Assembly: GCA_900169235.1 (NCBI GenBank)
Contig: FWCC01000151.1
Coordinates: 62,001 to 126,000 of the forward strand
Reading direction: 5' to 3'
DNA from: Zarea fungicola
Taxonomy: Eukaryota > Ascomycota > Sordariomycetes > Hypocreales > Cordycipitaceae
DNA: 64,000 nt
Both the position numbers and the translations under genes were made by a program. The notes beneath the pieces were generated by a model. That model was not told the origin of the DNA. It saw only the letters and a list, made by a program, of their open reading frames with translations, and did not search any database. This document shows, in pieces, positions 57,672 to 64,000 of this stretch (its first letter is position 1; each line of letters begins with the position of its first letter).

Positions 57672-58331
57672 ATGTCGTCGGCGGCAGACCAGACCATTGA
57701 TGAGCTGCTCGAGCGCTACCTCGGCCTCGTGGACCAGTACACCACGCTGCGCGAGGATCTCGCCCGCGCGCAGCAGGCCATGTTCCACTCGCTCGCCCGC
57801 GCCAACTTTACCTCGGATCGCGGCGTGCGCTACGGGCAGGACGACTTTGACGAGCGCATGCAGGCGTCGCGGCGGCTTACCATTACCCATAGCCAGGTCG
57901 GTGGTGTTGGTGGCATTGATGCTGTCGGGACCGCGCCTACGTATACCATTGCAAAGGACACCCTTGCCACAGAAACTGCCGCTGCCACGGAAAAGGATGA
58001 CGACAGCAATGATGACAATGTTGCAGCAGCCTCACAAGCGGAAAAGAAGCAACAGCAAAAGACAAAGGCGGCGGCGGCGGACAAGGGAAACCCCCTTCGC
58101 TGGTTCGGGGTGCTCGTCCCGCAGGCGCTGCGTGATGCGCAGGGCCACGCCGTCAGGGCCGTCGAGGACCTGATACCCAGGGTAGTGAGCGTCGAGGCAG
58201 AAATGGCAGCCGTGGAGATTGAGGTACGCAGGGCGCGGAAGAAGCGCGCAAAGGCGGCGGCGGCGGCAGCAGCACATCGGAACAAGACGCAGCAAGATAG
58301 AACAGGCACGGCGGTTTCCGCGTCATCATGA
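57672..58331 (+). CDS. VMA22: Vma22/CCDC115-like V-ATPase assembly factor
   Basis: An intronless frame of 219 residues starting MSSAADQTIDELLERYLGLV. The N-terminal helix with the ARANFTSDRGVRYGQDDFDERM segment resembles the N-terminal part of Vma22, and the C-terminal block PLRWFGVLVPQALRDAQ, followed by a long helix, matches the Vma22/CCDC115 end. The centre is a low-complexity Asp/Ala/Gln/Lys linker. In yeast, Vma22 works with Vma12 and Vma21 in the ER to assemble the V0 sector of the vacuolar H+-ATPase. It is soluble here, with no membrane span, as expected. It converges on the neurochondrin-family gene. Confidence 0.8.
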   Translation: MSSAADQTIDELLERYLGLVDQYTTLREDLARAQQAMFHSLARANFTSDRGVRYGQDDFDERMQASRRLTITHSQVGGVGGIDAVGTAPTYTIAKDTLATETAAATEKDDDSNDDNVAAASQAEKKQQQKTKAAAADKGNPLRWFGVLVPQALRDAQGHAVRAVEDLIPRVVSVEAEMAAVEIEVRRARKKRAKAAAAAAAHRNKTQQDRTGTAVSASS

Positions 58332-58443
58332 ACTTTACATATTCAACGTTGTTTTAATTACAGTGTAACATGGTATTATTATTTAATAATGATTTTTATT
58401 TTTGCCATCCGCCGACTTTTTCAAATCTAGACGATACATACAT

Positions 58444-60494
58444 CTACAATCCCTTCAGCGTGGCCAGCACATCCTCCATCTGCTCCCTATACTCGCTCAA
58501 GTGACCAATCTGGCCATTGACACGCCTCGCGGCGCCAGATATGGCGCTGGCTGAGTGCTTGTATCGGTTGCGCATGCCAGGGTTCGCCTGCGCGAGGACA
58601 GTGCAGCAGAGCTGAAGGGCCGCGACGTGGGCATCGTGTGCGGCCGTCGCCGTCGACGCAACGCCACCACTACCACTGCTACCACCACGACGGCTGCTGC
58701 GATTTTCTGGGACGTCCCACGCAGCTACGCCCGTAATGAGATCCAGCCACGCCTCGGCCGTGTTCCCTTCCTCCTCCGCCACGGCAAGCAACACACGCAC
58801 GACATCGACACAGCGCGTCGCGTCCCTCTCGCTGCCCATCTCCCCATGTCCCGCCAGCGTAGCCACCAAGTCCTTGCTGAGAATCTGCCACCCGTGATGC
58901 TGCAAGAAGAGCTCCCTCCCTTGGTCCACGGCGACGAGCCCCTCGAGCGCCACCAGTGTCGAGGATCGGAAATCAAGCTTGTCCTGCATCTTCTTGTCTG
59001 CGGCTGCGCGGCGGCTGCTGCTGCTACTGCTGGTCTGGTAGAGCTCGAGAAAAATGTCAATCAAACCCGTGCCCTCACGGCGCAGCTGGTCGTTCTCGTC
59101 TTCGCGCAGCCAGAGAGCCAGGGCCCGCAGCGAGGACAGCAAGAGGGGGTCCTGCTCGGCCACGTAGTCCATCGAGTCCCACGCGAGCGTGTGGTGCCCC
59201 CCAGTGCTCGTCTCGGCCTTGCTGGCACGGGCCGAGGGGTCTAGGCCCATGGCGCCCGACGTGGCGGCGTCCCAGCGGTCGCGGAGGTACTCCATGGTCA
59301 CGGACATGGTTTCGGCGATGCTCTTGCGCAGCCGCAGCAGGCTGTCTGGCGGCATGATGAGCGTCTCGAGGGACTCGTCCTCGAGGGAGCGCACGAGATA
59401 GCCGATGAAGAGGCAGAGAATGTCAAACGCAGAGGCCAGCCGCCTCGAGGTCTGCGTGTATTCTGGGGAGTTGAGGGAGGCGAGGAGCGTGGGGGTGGAC
59501 GAGCGAATGTCAATGAGGAGCAGGTTGATGAAGAGATAGCCAAATGGCTTCTCGGTATTGGTGGGATCCTTGAATAGCAGGGCAGCTGCTTCGTCGGGGT
59601 ACGCTTGCAGGAGGGCGGCTGCGGCGTTTGTGTATGCTGCTCTGGCTTCTGCTGTTGGTCTGCTGGTGACGAGGCGTTGTATATATTTGACTGATGGTGT
59701 TACCCATTGGGGGCTCTTGGGAATCATCTACTTGTCGTTAGCATATTTTCTCCTTGTCTCTGGCTTCAAGTCCTTGTCGGTCTAGGTGTGAAGCATACCT
59801 TGGATTCAGCTTGACTCAGAAAGGTTCCGACGAATGCCAGGTACGTAACGGCATCCGTACCCTTGAAAGAAACCGCCAAAAATTGCATGCTGCTGTCTAT
59901 TTTCTGCAAGGCGACAGCAGCATGGCTCGCGTCAGCACCCGCCAGGTGATTAAGCCAAGCGCGACAAAACACATCCAACACCATAGGATCCGCCGTCGCA
60001 ATCTCCGTCAGTGGCGTAAAGTCTTCGACGGCCATGAAAGCGTCTGCGCCGTGCTTGTGGCTCACGAGCGTATATAGAAGCTGAAGCAGGAATCTCGTCG
60101 TGTCACCGGTGGTGTAGAGCGCCGCGTCGACGAGAAGGTGCATCCGCTCCGTAAAGGCGGCGGTCGCTGTGTCGGCCTCGGCGAGGAGGACGGAAAATGT
60201 ATATAATATGGCGATACCAATGTCAAGGATTTCTTTTGCATCGGGGTTGGACCGGTGGGTGCCTGTGCGCAGCAGGCGAGTGAGAAATTTGGGTGAAATG
60301 TGTGACCACAGATCTTGGATAACGGCTTCATCGTTGCGAATCTCTGGCGTATTGTCGAGTAAGGATTTTAGGAGTGCCAAGCCGACGAAGCGTTGCGTAT
60401 CATTTTTTGACTTGAGAAGTGGCTTTACCTTGGCAAGTGAAGCTTCGATATCCGTTGCTTGCCCTGTAGGTTGTGATGAGTTTTCAGAGGCCAT
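58444..60494 (-). CDS. Neurochondrin-family protein
   Basis: Two exons, 59799-60494 and 58444-59727, separated by a 71-nt intron (GTATGC, GCTAAC branch, AGTAG), give 659 residues. It is almost entirely helical, armadillo-like: LLKSKNDTQRFVGLALLKSLLD near the N-terminus is the conserved neurochondrin opening, and FGYLFINLLLIDIRS, HVAALQLCCTVLAQ and other helix pairs follow. Short poly-Ser and Gly/Ser loops interrupt it. Neurochondrin was described in animals as a neuronal cytoplasmic protein; the fungal relatives have no settled role. Tail-to-tail with the Vma22-like gene (112 bp apart). Confidence 0.85.
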
Positions 60495-61269
60495 TGTGAA
60501 AAGTTTGCTCTATGGCAATGTTGCGACACGCCGTGCAGACAGTACGGCCGTAAATATCGTTTTACTCAAATCTGAAAGCAAAATTAAAGCTTAACTGAAA
60601 AGTATGGTTTTGTTGGCAGTGCCTGCACATTAGACAGGACAAAATCGTGCCGGGTAGGTGAAGAATGAGAATGAGGTGATGATGGGTGTCTCTGTGGATC
60701 CGATCTGTCGTTGGTCAAGTTGCTGTGTGGAAGGGCTGGTTGAAGCAGCGATGTGAGAGGAGAGGGATATGCTTTTGATGTGCTTTGAATTGAGTAGTTG
60801 TAAGTCTCAAATTCTAAAATTGTGGCAGACTATTCACCAGGTTTTTTTTGTCTATGATTTATTTTGTGCTTGGTGCTGTCGTTTCGGCCTTTATAAGCTG
60901 CTCACCCACTAACTTGAGACGACACACTAGCTCGGAGACAAGTGTCTGGTACGCCTGGGCTCGGATTGTGACGCGCGGTTCAATTATGCCAAGTTCATTA
61001 AATACATGGATGGTGTATTGAGTGCCTTTAAGATGGAAAGTAGTAGAGTTTAAGTTATATTTATCCAATTTTTGTTCATCATGCTAAACATGCTACCGTT
61101 GACCTGGCTGTGACACTAACTAAAGTATTTACAATCTACAGGGCAAAAGCTTAAGCTCCGCCCCCAAATCCATCCCATCGCCAAGCTAAAGCTCCTGCGT
61201 GGCGCACGTCATCAACCTCCAAGTTTAGCTCCCCTATAATCAACACGACGATGCGATAAAAACCGCATC
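60495..61269. other. Divergent intergenic region
   Basis: Between the neurochondrin-family start (minus) and the CLC start (plus). It contains a possible small minus-strand coding exon at 60859-61068, listed separately. The sequence near 61140-61269 should hold the CLC promoter. Confidence 0.5.
60859..61068 (-). CDS. Possible small ORF or last exon, unrecognised
   Basis: A 69-residue frame (DKYNLNSTTFHLKG ... VSELVCRLKLVGEQLIKAE) reads like a folded protein end, with an amphipathic helix. It opens at TTG, so a real gene needs an upstream exon. A GTTTAG acceptor lies just above 61083 and a GTAGAT donor near 61140 in a frame starting MGWIWGRSLSF, which would overlap the CLC promoter. That model is weak. 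It may be a real short gene missing from usual predictions, or chance. Confidence 0.3.
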   Translation of the reverse strand: MDKYNLNSTTFHLKGTQYTIHVFNELGIIEPRVTIRAQAYQTLVSELVCRLKLVGEQLIKAETTAPSTK

Positions 61270-64000
61270 ATGTCTGCAGAAGACCGGCACGACCCGTTTG
61301 GCCCTGCATCATCCTCATCGCACTCCCCCACCGCACAGCACACACCCCCGTCCGACGACCACGACGAGCTTGATTTCCTCGGCGACGACCAAGGCGACGT
61401 TGACGTTGGCACCGCCCGGTTGGTGCTCGACGACGACCCAATCCACGACGAATTCGCCACCCCCATCTCCTTCAAACGCAAACAGAAGCCCTCGCTGCTA
61501 TCCAGCCCTGGCCAATTCTTCTCGGCCCTGACTGGCGGTCCTCGTCCCCGGTCGGGCACCGTTGACGGCAGCAGCGCACCGATTGGCGCGAGCGTAGGCG
61601 CTGGCAGCAGCAGCAGGACACATCTACCGCAGGGCTCTATATCCTCACCGCCGCCCGGCGGCGCAACCTACAAGGATGGAACCGGCGGCGCGCTGGACTG
61701 GCACGTCGAGGGCCCCGGGCGGCGCGTCCGCTACGACGACCTGACGGCGATTGACTGGATCTTTGAGTACACCAAGGAGCGCCAGCGCCTGCGCGTCCTG
61801 ACGTCCAACACCAGCGGCCTCGTCGGCTACGTGCGCCAGCTTCTCGATGCCAGCCAGATCTGGGTCGTCATGATCCTGACGGGTCTGGCCGTCGGCGCCG
61901 TGGCAGCCCTCATCAACGTCACCACCGACTGGCTCGGCGACCTCAAGCTGGGCTACTGCTCGAGCGGGCCCGAAGGCGGCCACTTTTACCTCAATAAGAG
62001 CTTCTGCTGCTATGGCTACGACCAGGGCTCCAAGTGCATTGGCTGGAAGTCTTGGAGCGAGGCACTGGGTGTGCATGCCTCGGCTGGGCGATGGATCGTA
62101 GAGTATCTATTCTTCCTTGTCTTTTCTGTAAGCTACCCTCCATAATGTGACCGCAGACGTGGAAAATGTTTCCTGCTAACTTGAGACAAATCAAGGTCTT
62201 CTTCGCGTTTTGCGCCGCCATCTTGGTGCAAAAATATTCCCTCTACGCAAAGCATAGCGGCATTCCCGAAATCAAGACTGTTCTTGGCGGCTTTGTTATT
62301 CGTCGCTTGCTTGGCGCCTGGACTCTTATCACGAAATCGCTGGGCCTGATCCTGGCTGTCGCCTCCGGCATGTGGCTGGGCAAAGAGGGCCCTCTCGTCC
62401 ACGTCGCCTGCTGCTGCGCCAACATCTTTACCAAGCTCTTCCCCAATATTCGCGGAAACGAGGCGCGCAAACGAGAGGTGCTCTCGGCGGCGGCCGCGGC
62501 CGGCATCTCCGTTGCGTTTGGCTCACCTATTGGTGGCGTCTTATTCAGCTTGGAGCAACTGTCGTACTACTTTCCCGACAAGACCATGTGGCAGAGCTTT
62601 GTCTGCGCCATGACGGCGGCCGTCTCCCTACAGGCCTTTGACCCGCTGCGTTCCGGAAAGCTGGTCTTGTATCAAACCAAGTACAGCCGCGACTGGCATG
62701 GATTTGAAATCTTTCCATATGCTATTCTCGGTATTATAGGGGTACATCAACCTGCTGTTCCAAAAGGGTCTCAATTCTGTGCTAACATATTTCGTTTCTA
62801 GGGCGTCTACGGTGGCCTGTTTATCAAGACCAACATGCTGGTCGCCCAGTGGAAAAAGGCCAACAACTGGCTTCCAGGGCCCATTGTCCAAGTGCTGGCC
62901 GTGGCCCTGCTCACCGCCCTCATCAACTTCCCCAACCACTACATGAAGGTGCAGTCGACCGAGCTCGTCTCCAACCTGTTCCAGGAGTGCTCCCAGGTGC
63001 TCGACGACCCCGTCGGCCTGTGCAAGACGGGCGCCGCCTCGGCCGGCACCATTGTGCTCCTCGTCTTCGCCGCCGTCCTGGGCTTCCTCCTCGCCGCCCT
63101 CAGCTTCGGCCTGCAGATCCCCGCAGGCATCATCCTCCCCTCCATGGCCATTGGCGCGCTCGTCGGCCGCGCCGTGGGCATCGTCATGGAGATTTGGGTC
63201 GACAGCCACCGCGGCTTCTTCCTCTTCCAGACCTGCGCGCCCGACACGCCGTGCATCACGCCCGGCACCTACGCCATCATCGGCGCCGCCGCCGCGCTCA
63301 CGGGTGTCACCCGCATGACCGTCTCCATTGTCGTCATCATGTTTGAGCTCACGGGCGCCCTGACCTACGTGCTGCCCATCATGGTGGCCGTCATGATTTC
63401 CAAATGGGTCGGCGACGCCTTCTCCCGGCGCGGCATCTACGAGTCCTGGATCCACTTCAACGAGTACCCGTTCCTCGACAACTCGGAAGAGGTGGTGGTC
63501 CCGGACATGCCGGCCGCGCACATCATGACGCGCATCGAGGACCTGGTCGTCCTCACCGCCACGGGCCACACCATGGCCTCGCTCGCGTCCGTCCTCCGCG
63601 AGCACCCCTGTCGCGGCTTCCCCGTCATCTCGGACCCCCGCGAGGCCATCCTGCTGGGCTACATCTCCCGCGCCGAGCTCAGCTACAACCTGGCCACGGC
63701 GTCGGCGCCGCCCCGCAGCCTGCCCCCTCTCACCGAGGCCTTCTTCGCCCACCAGCCCATGGCGGACCCGCGCACGACGCTCGACCTCCGCCCGTGGATG
63801 GACCAGACGCCGCTGACGCTGCCGTCGCGCACCAACCTGCACCTCGTCGTCTCGTACTTTCAGAAGCTCGGCCTGCGGTACGTGCTGTTTAGCGACCGGG
63901 GCGTGTTGCAAGGCCTACTGACCAAGAAGGATGTCTGGTACGTGCTCAACGGCGCGGAGGAGACGCGGCGGACGACGACGGCGGGTGGTGGCGCGGCTAG
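61270..64000 (+). CDS. CLC chloride channel/antiporter, 3' end cut off
   Basis: Exons 61270-62127, 62196-62741 and from 62802 onward, in frame to the window edge (867 residues visible). A ~180-residue cytosolic N-terminus, rich in Ser/Pro and Asp, precedes the channel core. CLC landmarks are [14 protein letters not shown] (the usual GSGIPE region with His for Gly), [10 protein letters not shown] containing the gating glutamate, and [31 protein letters not shown] and [26 protein letters not shown] follow. The final part ([14 protein letters not shown] ... GRPVISDP-like [12 protein letters not shown], then [11 protein letters not shown]) is a CBS-domain pair. The family resemblance is to yeast Gef1 and animal CLC-3/-5, i.e. 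endosomal/Golgi Cl-/H+ exchange. The stop codon lies beyond the window. Confidence 0.92.

Noticed and set aside
62628..63911. 427-residue minus-strand frame over the CLC gene
   Set aside because: Antisense shadow caused by GC-rich third positions; composition dominated by Gly, Asp, Arg and Val.
1..64000. CRISPR arrays, rRNA genes and intact transposons
   Set aside because: No regularly spaced repeats, no rRNA-like segment and no transposase or reverse-transcriptase motif was found by reading; a nuclear fungal window would not be expected to hold CRISPR.

Overview
The window is nuclear DNA of a filamentous ascomycete. Genes carry short spliceosomal introns (mostly 49-90 nt, GT-AG, with CTAAC-like branch sites), intergenic spaces are long, and the proteins are typical fungal families: a 2EXR protein, a type-B carboxylesterase, a GMC oxidoreductase, an NPP1 protein, an Mrn1-like four-RRM protein and Cdc42. 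The gene content and style fit Sordariomycetes, probably Hypocreales. That placement is an inference from family resemblance, not from a search. Two N bases inside a poly-T run (699-700) mark it as a draft assembly.

Layout. 2-17 kb holds a 2EXR protein (+), a large LCAT-fold lipase/acyltransferase (-), a Tubby/LURP1-like protein (+), a small cysteine-rich two-exon protein (+), a histidine acid phosphatase (+) and an Mrn1-like RNA-binding protein (-) with a long leader. 19-32.5 kb holds a run of five minus-strand metabolic genes: a frameshifted cytochrome P450, a GST-fold protein, an aldo-keto reductase, a secreted GMC flavo-oxidoreductase and a type-B carboxylesterase. An intron-containing tRNA-Ile(AAU) sits between the last two. 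32.5-47 kb is gene-poor. It holds a small single-span membrane protein candidate, a head-to-head pair made of an HSP70-like ATPase (-) and an unrecognised coiled-coil/disordered protein (+), an SDR-type reductase (+) and a necrosis-inducing-like (NPP1) secreted protein (-). 47-64 kb is core: cytosolic asparaginyl-tRNA synthetase (-), Cdc42 (-), an MFS transporter (+), a Vma22-like V-ATPase assembly factor (+), a neurochondrin-family protein (-) and a CLC chloride channel (+) that runs off the right end.

How the genes relate. The 19-32 kb enzymes together provide oxidation (P450, GMC), reduction (AKR), conjugation (GST fold) and ester hydrolysis. With no polyketide or peptide synthase in view, they look like tailoring or detoxification genes, or the edge of a metabolite cluster that may be decaying because its P450 is broken. 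The HSP70-like/partner pair is the best candidate for an undescribed two-gene system. It shares one 557-bp divergent promoter, lies in an accessory-looking stretch, and one half matches no family I recognise. Exon structures below were built by hand from splice motifs and frame arithmetic; every multi-exon model except the P450 closes in frame.
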